This document shows, piece after piece, positions 1 through 12,457 of a DNA stretch of 64,000 bases; the stretch's first letter is position 1; every line of letters begins with the position of its first letter. A program made the position numbers and the translations under genes. The stretch is from Beroe ovata (taxonomy: Eukaryota > Ctenophora > Nuda > Beroida > Beroidae). The stretch is from contig CAMPET010000100.1 of NCBI GenBank assembly GCA_946803715.1, forward strand, positions 61,678 to 125,677, given 5' to 3'. The notes under the pieces are model-generated. The model worked only from the letters and a program-made list of their open reading frames with translations, searched no databases and had not been told where the DNA came from.

Positions 1-410
1 TGATGGAACATTGGCACTCACAATAACAACATCACGATAACAACAGAATTAAAGGCAGATATCATCAAATACTGACATTCATGCACGTTGCATCCCCCCA
101 TCAGGAGGCATATCAGTGCGATTCACTGTGACACCGTGCCAAACCGAGCATGAAGCATGCCATCTATAACACGAGCTGTCAGACTGCGATCACACGTATT
201 GCAGTCTGACAACCTGACAACCTAATAGGTTGACAGCATGTAGCACTAACAACCTACACACAAACGTCACATCATGTAATGATAACACAATATGTTGCTG
301 AATGCTGATACCAAACAACTGGTACAAAATTGCCGATCTATGACCCTGTCGATAATTTCATTGCGCCGCGCAACGAAATTCTCGTGGTTTACATCACTCG
401 ACCAGTAAAA
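1..410. other. Non-coding flank downstream of the MPPED gene
   Basis: No open frame or conserved motif stands out. The segment lies just past the stop codon of the minus-strand MPPED gene, so part of it may be that gene's 3' UTR. Confidence 0.5.
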
Positions 411-2643
411 CTATACTGGCGCAGTGCCAGGACGTATAGTACATTGGGGTGTACCTGTTGGCGACTGGTTCGGTAGATCGAATACAATGCAGTCCTGAAC
501 TGCACGGTATTGTCTGTTGCACGTGCTAGCGTTGACATACACCGTCTCCCCGTCTGTCGTTATGCCTGGGTCTGTCTCAGGAGAGGGAGTGTTGTCAAAC
601 ACAAGGAAATATTGTTATGAGTCGTATAGAGATTGGCAGACAATAATAGATATGCTCAGATATTTGACGGGAAAATCATACATTGGTATCTGGTACTATT
701 CTAGGGCTAGTATATTCGCATACCAACCCACATAGGTAGTAGGGTGTAGGCTGATTGTCAAACTACACAGATGTTTGGGCTCACCTTCATGGATATGACC
801 GAAGACATGGTACTTGGGGTGAACTCTGGTCTGTACAGCTCGGAGAAGATCAACACACCCACCACGGAGTCCGTTATTGGTCAGGTCACCGTGCACTGCG
901 GTGGATAATACAAGTTAGCTTGTTGTACAAGGTCAGGTTAGGAATCAAATGGATAGCAAAACGGTGTACATTGTGCTTTTGAGAACAGAGTGGCGACATA
1001 TTGATATAGTGCCGGACTCAGATTACAAAATGCTGTGACCGTGATCTCAAGTATACTGACTTATTGGTGGTCCGTGTGTCATGAGGATATCTGTATCATC
1101 TGGTATCTTATCCCACACAGAGTGTAACTCGGCTCCCCGGGTCAAGTTGTACGCCCACCCACAGAACTCTGGCTGCCTGGGAAGTACTGTCACTACTTTC
1201 ATTGTCGCGTTATCAAAAGGGAATTATCCGGCGTCGTGAAATTGAATGGCAGTCTGAAGGCGGTTCGACCCGGAATGATTTTGTTCAAGAGCGTGGCTCT
1301 GGCTTCAGGGGGCTGCTGCCCCCAGTCTCCTGCTGTTTTATTTTCAGGACTGCAAGGCACTTATATGGAACGTGTAAGGCAACATCGGACGACCTGTTGT
1401 TTTTTATCGTTTTTAATAGAGTTGAACAACTGGTTCGGAAAATTGATGTTCAAAGGAGGACAGGTGCCAAGAGCTTTTCGATGTAAAATGTGGACAATGC
1501 ACATCCACTTCTGAAGGGCGATGCCAACTTCCCAGCTGTATAGAATATCTCACCACGGTGACCCGTATATCTTGATCCCGTTAACCGTGACCCACATATC
1601 TTCCAGCAGGACGCAGTTAGTGATACTGTCGATACACTCCTGTCTCTGGTTCACCACCATGTTGAATGTTAGTCGGCGGTCGGCTGTCGGGTCTAGACCC
1701 AACTCGTGGTTACCTGGGGCATGGATGTCAACAAAAATTAGATGTCAAACATTAACGTCACAATGTCATACACTAATGTCACATTAATGTCCGGAATTGA
1801 AAGAATCATGAGAGCAGATGTAATGAACGCGCCGGGTGGAGGTCAGACTCATAGCTCCTCTAATCGGACAAGTTCATCATTCTCTTAGCTGTTAGTCAGT
1901 GCACTGACCTGGTATGACAATCTTGTGCTTGTGGGGCAGACTCCCCATCAACTTACTGAACTCCCTGAACTCCCCCACGGACCCGGACTTGGTCATGTCA
2001 CCGGCATGTAGCAGAACATCGCCTGATGTCATGTGGGAATAATAGCGGGTGAATATAATAATTATTATCATAATAATATTTCATCAATTACGTTATTAGG
2101 GGGAGGAGGGAATACGCTGCAAGTGCAAGCAATAATGCCACATGATTATTATTATCGCAATATTAATGCGATATAAAGTTGTTTCGTTGTGAAGAAAAGA
2201 AACAGGTTGATATCAAGTTTTACTTACCGGGGGGTACCTCTATCTGCAGGGGTCTACTATGAGTGTCTGACATACACACAAACCTGGAGAACGTGAGATG
2301 AAACCCAAATATCACCACTCATGGTTTGTAGGGCAATTCATCCGTTTCATAGCACGCCTAGCGGTTCAACGCAGCTTAACCGCAGATGAAACTCGATAGT
2401 AAGAAGTATCATCAGGATATGTACATACCTCGTGTGATTATCTGGTTTAGGGGTGTCATGAGGGAGTGGTGTCAATCTCTCCACCCGCTGCTTGACACCA
2501 ATCCGCTGAGCCACCCAGTCCGGGGAGAGGGACCACTTTTCCTCGTAGTTGGTCCAGAAATCTGCTAGTGGCTGGTAACCACGGCGACGCGGGGGCATAC
2601 AGCTATTGCACAGTGGGTACGTCATATAGTTTAGAAATTTCAT
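411..2643 (-). CDS. MPPED: MPPED-family (UPF0046) metallophosphoesterase, 7 exons
   Basis: A predicted 308-aa metal-dependent phosphoesterase, close to vertebrate MPPED1/2 in length. Exons on the minus strand: 2643-2429, 2283-2228, 2022-1909, 1713-1554, 1176-1061, 895-785 and 565-411. All have GT/AG borders and phases that match. Visible motifs in order: DTPKPDNHTR then FVCMSDTHS (metal-binding Asp and His, near residues 73-81), LLHAGDMT, GNHE (about 129), TNCVLLEDMWVTVNGIKIYG, MTHGPP (about 214), VFGHIHEG (about 250), and INAST-like VNASTCNRQY before the end. All metal-ligand positions are filled. The His in GHIHEG is present, whereas mammalian MPPED2 has Gly there, so this copy looks catalytically competent. 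The substrate is probably a cyclic nucleotide or phosphodiester, from family knowledge only. The start is the first ATG in the open frame; a further upstream exon cannot be excluded. It cannot be assigned specifically to MPPED1 or MPPED2. Confidence 0.93.
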
Positions 2644-3797
2644 TGACCTGAGCCAGTCGACAGCCGCACCCTCGTCCCTCAATGTAGCCGAAATGTACCT
2701 TAAACGCACCCCTTCAATGAGCCTGCACCCCAAATGCACTCAAGGCACAGTTCTTTGCGCTCTTAATGCACCCTAAACGTACCCATGTTCCATGTTACAC
2801 CGTGTTATTATTGGTGTTGAATTAGAATAATCTGATCTGGAACTGTATAAAAATAATCTGAAACCGATGAAAAAATGACTAGGGGGTGCTCAAGCGCCCT
2901 CCTGTACTCAGTCACAATTAGCTTGTCCTGCGAGAATGAACGTCCGTGACAAGAGCAGGACATGGTATCCACTCGACACCGTCTAGGAGCTGTATGGGGC
3001 GCAACCCTGTTGAAGATCCGCTTGACTGGTTGTAGGAGAAGGTGTGAAGTTCTGTTTGTGGGCACAACTCCACATTAACTGCTTTGTGGGTGTGGTCACG
3101 GGTTAATCCTGTCGCTAGGAATATTGTGTGGAGATTGGTAGCGGGTTGGTGTGAGGATTGGTAGGTAGCTCAACTGGCGCGATTCCCGAGGTTTCTTGAT
3201 CAAATCCAGGTCAATCCCATATTGAGTTTCGCTCCTTCATTGCTGCTTAACAAAGAAACAGCATATTACTGTGATGAGGCAAGATCTGGGTCAAGCAACG
3301 TGAGAACTGGCCGGTGGGAACTGCAGGTCGTTGCCAGACACAAGGCTTGTGTCTGGCCTGGTGATGGGTTTCTATGCGCAGCAGCGAGTTAAATCTCATT
3401 CTCACCCGACTACGAGTCAAGGGGGGGGGGGCATCTAGGGTGGGTTTTGGGTGCATTCAGGGTGCGTAAATGACCGAAAGGTCTAATTCTTAGTAGTCGT
3501 TACTGGATAGTAGGTAGGTAATCAATATCCAATCAAATGGGAACATGCGGTCGAGAAATGAAGCTTAAATGGGATAATAAGAGCAATCAAAAACCAAGTG
3601 TGCCAGCGTAATTAAGTGAAATAGGAACTAATTAGTTTTTGTCCACTTCTTGTCCACACCGTGTCTTCATCCTTTTCATAATCATAAACCTTCTTCTGTT
3701 CTTCAAATTCAATAGTCAAAACCTCCCGAATTTTCTTCTCAATTACACAATATCTTCCGGCGGATTAGGTGATGATTAATGATGGTGGTCAAGCTGG
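2644..3797. other. Intergenic region, no gene recognised
   Basis: Short open frames here have no recognisable motifs. A G-tract lies near 3421-3430. The region separates two minus-strand genes and should hold the promoter and 5' UTR of the MPPED gene and the 3' UTR of the next one. Confidence 0.4.
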
Positions 3798-5431
3798 TCA
3801 GCCCCCAATTTCAGTCATCTGGAGTCCACTGTTGGGATCCTCCTCTTTACCACGGATCTCCATGAAATGACGGACAAGTTTACACAGCCCAGCAGCAGAG
3901 AAGATCAATACAAGTATGACTGATGTCGATGCAAGAAAAACACTCGAAAACACGAATGGATCAGATAGTTTGGGTTGCAATAGCGTCTTAATATGATTCT
4001 CATTGATAAGCATCTGCGATGGTGTGGATGAAACTGCTGTGCTCTCTACAACATCCATTATCGGAGCTTTGACACATGTCAAGAACCGGATAGTGCTACT
4101 GCACGTTATGTTGTACTCTGGAGCGAAGTCGAGCTCGTTAACTCCGAATGTATCGAGACACCTGACCGTGATTATCTGTCCGGGGAGCTGGTAGGGAGAA
4201 TCAGAGTCGTGCTTCAGGTAGCCGTAGAGAATGCTCTCGTTGGATAAGTAGCACAGATTTTCCGAAACCAGAGCATCGTCTGTGTAGTCGACGGGCTTGT
4301 CCCGGAACTCAATGGAGAGCTCGACCTCGTCTTTGCCCGAGCGACCTCCCCCTCCCGCAATTCTGGTAGAGCAGTCCTTGAACGGGTATCTCTGATATCT
4401 GAGACTTATCGTGTTCCCTCCCTTCTTCTTGCACTTGTATATGAAGAGCGATTGCTCCCACTGATTTGATCTGAATCCTATGCATGGTTTATCTTCGTCA
4501 GGTACTACACCACTGCTCAACTCTAGCGTTATCTCGATACCACGTTTGGGGGGCCCTGCACTCCGCTTCAACTGCAGATTCCACGTGTTGGAACTATTGT
4601 GGGTGGAATGACACGGGGACAACATCAAATTGAACGATTCCACTTTGACTTGCCGAGTCTTCCCCTGACCCCCCACCTCCTTCAGATACTGGTACTTCAG
4701 AGCTGTCATGCACTTGTCTGAGAGTGGATACCGCATGTCACGGACCAACCAGCCCTGCCCTAATGCCAGGTCGGAAACTCCGTTCTCTCCGCACCGCCTC
4801 CCTCTTATACAGTGTTTGGAGGCGGTGAGCACTGTTGACGGGGCGTCCGCGACAGACACTCTGTATTTTATACGAGGAAAGAGGAAGCAAGTTTGTACGT
4901 CGTACTTGTATGAGAATACAATACACGATTTAAAGTACCTACAGAAAGTCCAGCATCGGTTGAGGCTAGATGTACGGAATTTGGCGAGTGAAAGATGGGC
5001 GGCAGGCATTTCCCCAGCAATGAGGCAGGACTGATCGATTTCATCTGTCTCAGTGATACTCTGCTGATGTGGCGTCGAACGGGGTGTTTCCTGAAAATGA
5101 ACCAAGGTGAGTTCGAGACAAAAACTTTGCACATCTAGTACAAATCCCACCAATTTTTTGTCATTCAATATTTTGGGACCGGTGACTCAACAACGTAACG
5201 AACGGCGAAGACAGTGTCATTTTACACTTTTACCGTTGTTGTAGGCTGCGTAAAACCCGTTCTAAAGTTGGCGGAATTGCTTCGTCGCACGGAATTTCGC
5301 GGGAAAGTCGCTGGATCGGTTGTGATACGAGTTTCCACTGCATTGGTGCTCAGAACTGAGCCAAGGACGTGAAGTAGTACGAGAAAAACTGTATAGAGCC
5401 TGACGTGGACATGCCCATGTATCCTCGGCAT
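3798..5431 (-). CDS. Type I membrane protein with PAN/apple-like ectodomain
   Basis: Two-exon model: 5431-5234 and 5090-3798, about 496 aa, with donor GTAAAA and acceptor TTTTCAG in matching phase. The N-terminus (MPRIHGHVHVRLYTVFLVLL) is a good signal peptide. A Cys-rich segment around residues 88-165 (CWTFCRYFKSCIVFSYK, then QTCFLFP) has the C-x3-C spacing and aromatic pattern of PAN/apple modules. A long extracellular part rich in paired Cys follows, then one hydrophobic span (VFSSVFLASTSVILVLIFSA) about 50 residues from the end and a short cytoplasmic tail. No catalytic domain is visible in the tail. The start is taken as this ATG because the second copy (7109-8381) keeps it, while the sequence just upstream shifts frame between copies. 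The role is unknown: probably a cell-surface receptor or adhesion molecule, by inference from architecture only. Confidence 0.75.
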
Positions 5432-7107
5432 TTTGGTCGTGTTGTAACAAAATACACCGGATAACAACAACACAGTGAGGTTCACGCAGCTGAAGAGCCT
5501 CAACTCTTAGCAGCCGGGAATGTTGAAATATTGTGTTACTGAGGGCGAAATTTTAATAGTTTTCTTTTGTGATAAAAATTACATTGTAGTCCAGTGAAGA
5601 GCTCTTGACCGTGTTACATGTGACATTTGAGCTGTGGCGCTCCCAAATGCTTCGCTCACGGCGGATACAGTAATTTATAATTATCCCTTACATAGAAAAC
5701 GACGGGGATATTTGTTGAAAAGGATATGTTCATCATAACTGCAGAATCATTTATCTACAGTACAGTGAATATTGGGTATGCAAGGGAACGTGCTCACATA
5801 TTCAATCAAAAACTTAAACAGAGAAGTGCGTAATTCAGAGTGAATTCAGTAGTGAGTTGCATGTGTCATTTCCCTTGAAATTGAAAAGAAACGCCCAACC
5901 GAATCAATATTCAATTTCAATAGGGCAGAAAACTTCCTACTTACTTAAATCAAGAATATGTTCAGGATTTAGTCGCATTTCTACGTAATGCCGGTCTATC
6001 AAACTGTTCTGCATTTATGATATGTCGGGAATCTGTCATTGTCATCTGAAAATAGGTCAATTAACGTGAAGTTGGGGTAATATCGATGAAACAATGTGAT
6101 TAGGCGACCAACTTCTGTGACAGAGTGACAAGTTGACGGCATTCAGTACTGTTAGCCCTACCTGTTATACTCGAAGTTGTGTTTCCCCAAACATAGCTCC
6201 ACCATAACATCAGTCCTCCACAATTCACGCAGTTTCCATCCTAGAAACGAGGACGTTAGATTGACATGGTTTGGCACCTGATCGTCAATCGATAATTACT
6301 ACTGCACTGGCTAAGTTATTATCCTGTTAAATAATATATCAGTCAATCTTGAGATGTAAACCCATGTTAAGTGAGGAAGTGTATTTATTCCTGGCTTAGA
6401 CTGGTTGCGGGGTTCCAACCCCCCGAAAACACGGAAGAGTTCAATATGCTTGCGTGAAAATCATTCATTGCGCGGCTCACGCCGCGCGAAAAATGCAATA
6501 TTGTTATGTTTGAATGTCGCCGCGCGTTACTACAATGTGCCCGTTTTTTCTCGTAATCAGTTCCTGAAACCGATCTTACCAACTGGGAGTGGTCGTAATG
6601 AGACTTGCCAAGGAAGTAATTCTTACCTAATTCCTTAAGGAACTATGAGAGTAGGACAAAAAGGGGCTAATTTTTGAAACATGCCATATGGTCCTCTTTG
6701 AGTACCTCATTTTGTATTGATGAATGCCCATTGAAGATGAACAGTAGTCTTTCAAAGTCGCGGTTCTGCGTCATTGTGGTCGTACACTATCACACACAGA
6801 CACAAACACACACAGACACACACTTACACAATCATACACGTACAGATAAGATTCGCATACAAACAATGAACAAATTCGCTAAGATTGTGAGCTAATTAAG
6901 CAATTATTCAACATTCACTATAATAGTCAAATCGTTGAACTCCACAACGCAGCTCATTGGCTAATCCATGCCCTGAGACGGGAATACTTGCTTCTCATTG
7001 GCCGATAGATTACAGACAGCGCCCATATACGCTCACAGCATGATCATCATGCATACAGTGCTCATAATATTCCATATCCACAGAAACCTCCCACATAGAT
7101 AGGAGAC
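4159..7107. repeat. 2.95-kb direct repeat, copy A
   Basis: This matches 7109-10067 almost base for base, with scattered substitutions and a few short indels (for example around 5450-5520 and 6240-6440). It contains most of the PAN-type gene and its upstream sequence. The two copies are separated by one N at 7108. Uncollapsed alleles are more likely than a true tandem duplication. Confidence 0.9.
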
Positions 7108-7108
7108 N

Positions 7109-8381
7109 CACCTGACCGTGATTATCTGTCCGGGGAGCTGGTAGGGAGAATCAGAGTCGTGCTTCAGGTAGCCGTAGAGAATGCTCTCGTTGGATAAGTA
7201 GCACAGATTTTCCGAAACCAGAGCATCGTCTGTGTAGTCGACGGGCTTGTCCCGGAACTCAATGGAGAGCTCGACCTCGTCTTTGCCCGAGCGACCTCCC
7301 CCTCCCGCAATTCTGGTAGAGCAGTCCTTGAACGGGTATCTCTGATATCTGAGACTTATCGTGTTCCCTCCCTTCTTCTTGCACTTGTATATGAAGAGCG
7401 ATTGCTCCCACTGATTTGATCTGAATCCTATGCATGGTTTATCTTCGTCAGGTACTACACCACTGCTCAACTCTAGCGTTATCTCGATACCACGTTTGGG
7501 GGGCCCTGCACTCCGCTTCAACTGCAGATTCCACGTGTTGGAACTATTGTGGGTGGAATGACACGGGGACAACATCAAATTGAACGATTCCACTTTGACT
7601 TGCCGAGTCTTCCCCTGACCCCCCACCTCCTTCAGATACTGGTACTTCAGAGCTGTCATGCACTTGTCTGAGAGTGGATACCGCATGTCACGGACCAACC
7701 AGCCCTGCCCTAATGCCAGGTCGGAAACTCCGTTCTCTCCGCACCGCCTCCCTCTTATACAGTGTTTGGAGGCGGTGAGCACTGTTGACGGGGCGTCCGC
7801 GACAGACACTCTGTATTTTATACGAGGAAAGAGGAAGCAAGTTTGTACGTCGTACTTGTATGAGAATACAATACACGATTTAAAGTACCTACAGAAAGTC
7901 CAGCATCGGTTGAGGCTAGATGTACGGAATTTGGCGAGTGAAAGATGAGCGGCAGGCATTTCCCCAGCAATGAGGCAGGACTGATCGATTTCATCTGTCT
8001 CAGTGATACTCTGCTGATGTGGCGTCGAACGGGTTGTTTCCTGAAAATGAACCAAGGTGAGTGCGAGACAAAAACTTTGCACATCTAGTACAAATCCCAT
8101 CAATTTTTTGTTATTCAATATTTTGGGACCGGTGACTCAACAACGTAACAAACGGCGAAGACAGTGTCATTATACAATTTTACCGTTGTTGTAGGCCGCG
8201 TAAAACCCGTTCTAAAGTTGGCGGAATTGCTTCGTCGCACGGAATTGCGTGGGAAAGTCGCTGGATCGGTTGTAATACGAGTTTCCACTGCATTGGTGCT
8301 CAGAACTGAGCCAAGGACGTGAAATAGTACGAGAAAAACTGTAAAGAGCCTGACTTGGACATGCCCATGTATCCTCGGCAT
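7109..8381 (-). CDS. Second, 3'-truncated copy of the PAN-type membrane protein gene
   Basis: Exons 8381-8184 and 8040-7109 repeat the gene at 3798-5431 with only a few amino-acid changes (for example HVHV to HVQV, RLYT to RLFT). The same signal peptide, PAN-like Cys segment and intron are present. The frame runs into the N at 7108, so the last part of the ectodomain, the transmembrane span and the tail are missing. The truncation coincides with the assembly join, so it is probably an artefact and not a biological pseudogene. Confidence 0.8.
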
Positions 8382-10067
8382 ATTGGTCGTGGTGTAGGAG
8401 GGTAGCACCGGAGGTTAACGACACAGTGAGGTTAACGAAGCTGAAGAGCAGCCGGGAATGTTGAAATATTGTGTTACTGAGGGCGAAATTTTAATAGTTT
8501 TCTTTTGTGATAAAAATTACATTGTAGTCCAGTGAAGAGCTCTTGACCGTGTTACATGTGACATTTGAGCTGTGGCGCTCCCAAATGCTTCGCTCACGGC
8601 GGATACAGTAATTTATAATTATCCCTTACATAGAAAACGACGGGGATATTTGTTGAAAAGGATATGTTCATCATAACTGCAGAATCATTTATCTACAGTA
8701 CAGTGAATATTGGGTATGCAAGGGAACGTGCTCACATATTCAATCAAAAACTTAAACAGAGAAGTGCGTAATTCAGAGTGAATTCAGTAGTGAGTTGCAT
8801 GTGTCATTTCCCTTGAAATTGAAAAGAAACGCCCAACCGAATCAATATTCAATTTCAATAGGGCAGAAAACTTCCTACTTACTTAAATCAAGAATATGTT
8901 CAGGATTTAGTCGCATTTCTACGTAATGCCGGTCTATCAAACTGTTCTGCATTTATGATATGTCGGGAATCTGTCATTGTCATCTGAAAATAGGTCAATT
9001 AACGTGAAGTTGGGGTAATATCGATGAAACAATGTGATTAGGCGACCAACTTCTGTGACAGAGTGACAAGTTGACGGCATTCAGTACTGTTAGCCCTACC
9101 TGTTATACTCGAAGTTGTGTTTCCCCAAACATAGCTCCACCATAACATCAGTCCTCCACAATTCACGCAGTTTCCATCGTAGAAACGAGGACGCGTTAGA
9201 TGGACATGGTTTGTCTCCTGATCGTCAATCGATAATTACTACTGCACTGGCTAAGTTATCATCCTGTTAAATAATATATGTGTCAATCTCGAGATGTAAA
9301 CCCATGTTAAGTGAGGAAGTGTATTTATTCCTGGCTTAGACTGGTTGCGAGGTTCCAAACCCCCGAAAACACGGAAGAGTTCAATATGCAATGGCAAACA
9401 GTGCTTGCGTGAAAATCATTATATTCATTGCGCGGCTCACGCCGCGCGAAAAATGCAATATTGTTATGTTTGAATGTCGCCGCGCGTTTCTACAATGTGC
9501 CCGTATTTTCTCGTAATAAGTTCCTGAAACCGATCTTACCAACTGGGAGTGGTCGTAATGAGACTTGCCAAGGAAGTAATTCTTACCTAATTCCTTAAGG
9601 AACTATGAGAGTAGGACAAAAAGGGGCTAATTTTTGAAACATGCCATATGGTCCTCTTTGAGTACCTCATTTTGTATTGATGAATGCCCATTGAAGATGA
9701 ACAGTAGTCTTTCAAAGTCGCGGTTCTGCGTCATTGTGGTCGTACACTATCACACACAGACACAAACACACACAGACACACACTTACACAATCATACACG
9801 TACAGATAAGATTCGCATACAAACAATGAACAAATTCGCTAAGATTGTGAGCTAATTAAGCAATTATTCAACATTCACTATAATAGTCAAATCGTTGAAC
9901 TCCACAACGCAGCTCATTGGCTAATCCATGCCCTGAGACGGGAATACTTGCTTCTCATTGGCCGATAGATTACAGACAGCGCCCATATACGCTCACAGCA
10001 TGATCATCATGCATACAGTGCTCATAATATTCCATATCCACAGAAACCTCCCACATAGATAGGAGAC
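7109..10067. repeat. 2.95-kb direct repeat, copy B
   Basis: This is the second copy of 4159-7107. It starts immediately after the single N at 7108, inside the coding sequence, and its right edge continues into unique sequence at 10068. Copy A stops at the equivalent base, 7107. That is the geometry expected of two haplotypes placed end to end. Confidence 0.9.
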
Positions 10068-10074
10068 CGATTTA

Positions 10075-10165
10075 GAGGACTGTTAGAGAATTATATCTGT
10101 TAGAGGATCACATCAGTTAGAGAATTATATCAGTCAGAGGATTATATCAGTTAGAAGATTATAGA
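10075..10165. repeat. Short degenerate tandem repeat (about 16-19 bp unit)
   Basis: About five degenerate copies of a unit like TTAGAGAATTATATC follow the right edge of duplicate copy B. Confidence 0.6.
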
Positions 10166-10839
10166 TGTGTTTCATTCCACTCCCTATAACACAGATGTGT
10201 ACTGCACATACAGAGATATTCCTTGTGATTCAAGGACGGGAATGTGTTATAGAAACCATAGAAATATGCAGCATTCCGCCCCGAGTTGTTACTTGAAATA
10301 GAGCAACTCAATATAATATGTATAGTATGTTATTCGCTATAATGCCGGTATGTTTTTCCATAATATCCATACATCCTCTAGAATGTGCAATAGTAGAATG
10401 TTAGCTGTGAGTGTATCAACAAGTTATGTTGGTAATCTACGGCTCTAATGCACGGATACATCCCAAATTTATCCTTTTTTGTCACAATGACTATGATTCG
10501 TTTTGCAGTTATTGAGTCAAAAGGGGATGCCGGATGAATGAAACAGTGAAAAATTTCTCAGTCAATTCTCTGTAATATGATAATGCCGAATGACACTCCA
10601 ATAGTTAGCAGTAATCTATAAATAGAACATGTACGTATCGTGTATCACCACATTCCGTGACAGCTAATTTAACTGATTAACTGCAGCGTATACACCACAA
10701 TACACACCACACCACAATGTATTATGTACAGAGCTGTGAATGTCTGCGTGTATTGAGAATTAGTTTGAAGAAACAGACACAGTAAGTTGCTGTGTCAATA
10801 ACAGTGTGTTGAGAAGTTGTAAGTGTGTGTTAGATTCAC

Positions 10840-11200
10840 ACGCTACATACAAACACACACACATTCATACATACAGACACATACACAGTACACATACATA
10901 CAGACACACAAACACACTCACACACAAACATACAAACACACATGTCACACACACGTCACACACACTCACACACAAACACACACATACACAATACACATAC
11001 ACAGTACACACACACACCCACACTCACAAAGACACACACAAACACACACACACATACATACACATACATACAGACAATACACAGTACACACACATATACA
11101 GACACTCACACAGACACAAGGACACACACACCAGACACAGTACCTACACACACACAACCACACACAAGCATAGACATAGAAGTACATACACATACAGACG
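10840..11200. repeat. Interrupted CA/ACACAT microsatellite
   Basis: This is a long run of CA-type dinucleotides broken by ATACA, CAGA and GACA units. It is low-complexity sequence. Confidence 0.9.
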
Positions 11201-11878
11201 TTCCTTGCATAGGGACATACACACAAAAATCTTGCACTTCGAACGATCATTTTTATAAAAACCAGAGCTTCGGCTTTTTAATAACATGAGAAAATATAAT
11301 AGTCTCTGGTGCGCTATAATAGTCTATATTAGTGCGCTTGTGGTTTGAACTCTGACGACAAAAAGCTTTTTACTTTTCTGTATCTTTCCAAACAGTGTGA
11401 ATAGGGCAATATTACTGCACGATTCTGTATTGTGAAGCCTCTACTGCCGAAAAGAACAATTTGTTTTATGAGGTACCAACTGAAGCAGGAAGCTAACGTA
11501 ACTCATTTATTGTGCTCATATTTTTTGGTGCTAGAGCAGGGGAAATTTAAAATCTGACCATGTAAAACTTGACTTAAACATTAATTACAGTTCGTAAAAA
11601 AGAAATATAGTGAAGGATCCCCTGAAGAGTAATTTCCTGCATTTGTGTACTGCACTCCCCCCTTGCTTTAACCATCCAGGAGTCATATGTCACAGTGTAA
11701 CTCAATTACCGACTGATGGGCGTTAATTATTCAGTGTAACAGATTATCAGCCCTAGATCTGACAACTATCTTCTCATTAAGATCATTATCACAACAATGT
11801 GTGCGTGTGTGGGGAACAGCAGTTCTATTGTATGATCTCACGAGACCCTTCCAGAGGTGGAAGCTCCACAATCACTAC

Positions 11879-11880
<2 letters not shown>

Positions 11881-11915
<35 letters not shown>

Positions 11916-12127
11916 NNNNNNNNNNNNNNNNNNNNNNNNNNNNNNNNNNNNNNNNNNNNNNNNNNNNNNNNNNNNNNNNNNNNNNNNNNNNNNNNNNNNN
12001 NNNNNNNNNNNNNNNNNNNNNNNNNNNNNNNNNNNNNNNNNNNNNNNNNNNNNNNNNNNNNNNNNNNNNNNNNNNNNNNNNNNNNNNNNNNNNNNNNNNN
12101 NNNNNNNNNNGTGTGTGTGTGTGTGTG
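11881..12127. repeat. GT microsatellite with assembly gap (N 11916-12110)
   Basis: Pure GT dinucleotides flank a run of N on both sides. The gap is most simply the unresolved centre of the microsatellite. Confidence 0.9.
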
Positions 12128-12457
12128 AACCTATCCCATTGTCTGCACCCATGTGATCCAAGATGAAACAATGCCGGGTATACAGTATACACTTCACACA
12201 GTTCTAGAGGGGGACTCATGGAAAAATGGGGTCATAAGTTTGGATTCAGTGGAATGAAATCATAATTTAAAGGTTATTGTAAGTATCACATTGAGCAAAA
12301 CACAATAACTACAGTTTGTATAGCTTGGGAAATAAACAAGTAACATCAAGTAACTACAACATATCAAATGTCTCCATAATGAGATATCCATGGCAACTGT
12401 AATAGTTATCAAAACTTCATAGAAAGTACTAATGTAGTACTAGATAAAACGTTGCTC

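Larger units (their letters stand above)
10068..12457. other. Intergenic, microsatellite-rich, no gene recognised
   Basis: It holds short tandem repeats near 10075-10165, a long CA-rich tract (10840-11200), AT-rich unique sequence and a GT microsatellite with an assembly gap. The long open frames over the CA tract encode only Thr/His or Cys/Val repeats and are not genes. Confidence 0.6.

Noticed and set aside
4708-5034. Plus-strand frames opposite the PAN-type gene, repeated at 7658-7948
   Set aside because: Shadows of the minus-strand coding exon; their repetition only reflects the 2.95-kb duplicate.
5432-5503. Longer N-terminus for the PAN-type protein (RLFSCVNLTVLLL...)
   Set aside because: It has no ATG start (TTG), and the frame is not kept in the second copy.
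10806-11289. Several long open frames across the CA-rich tract
   Set aside because: They encode only Thr/His or Cys/Val repeats on both strands, as any CA microsatellite does.
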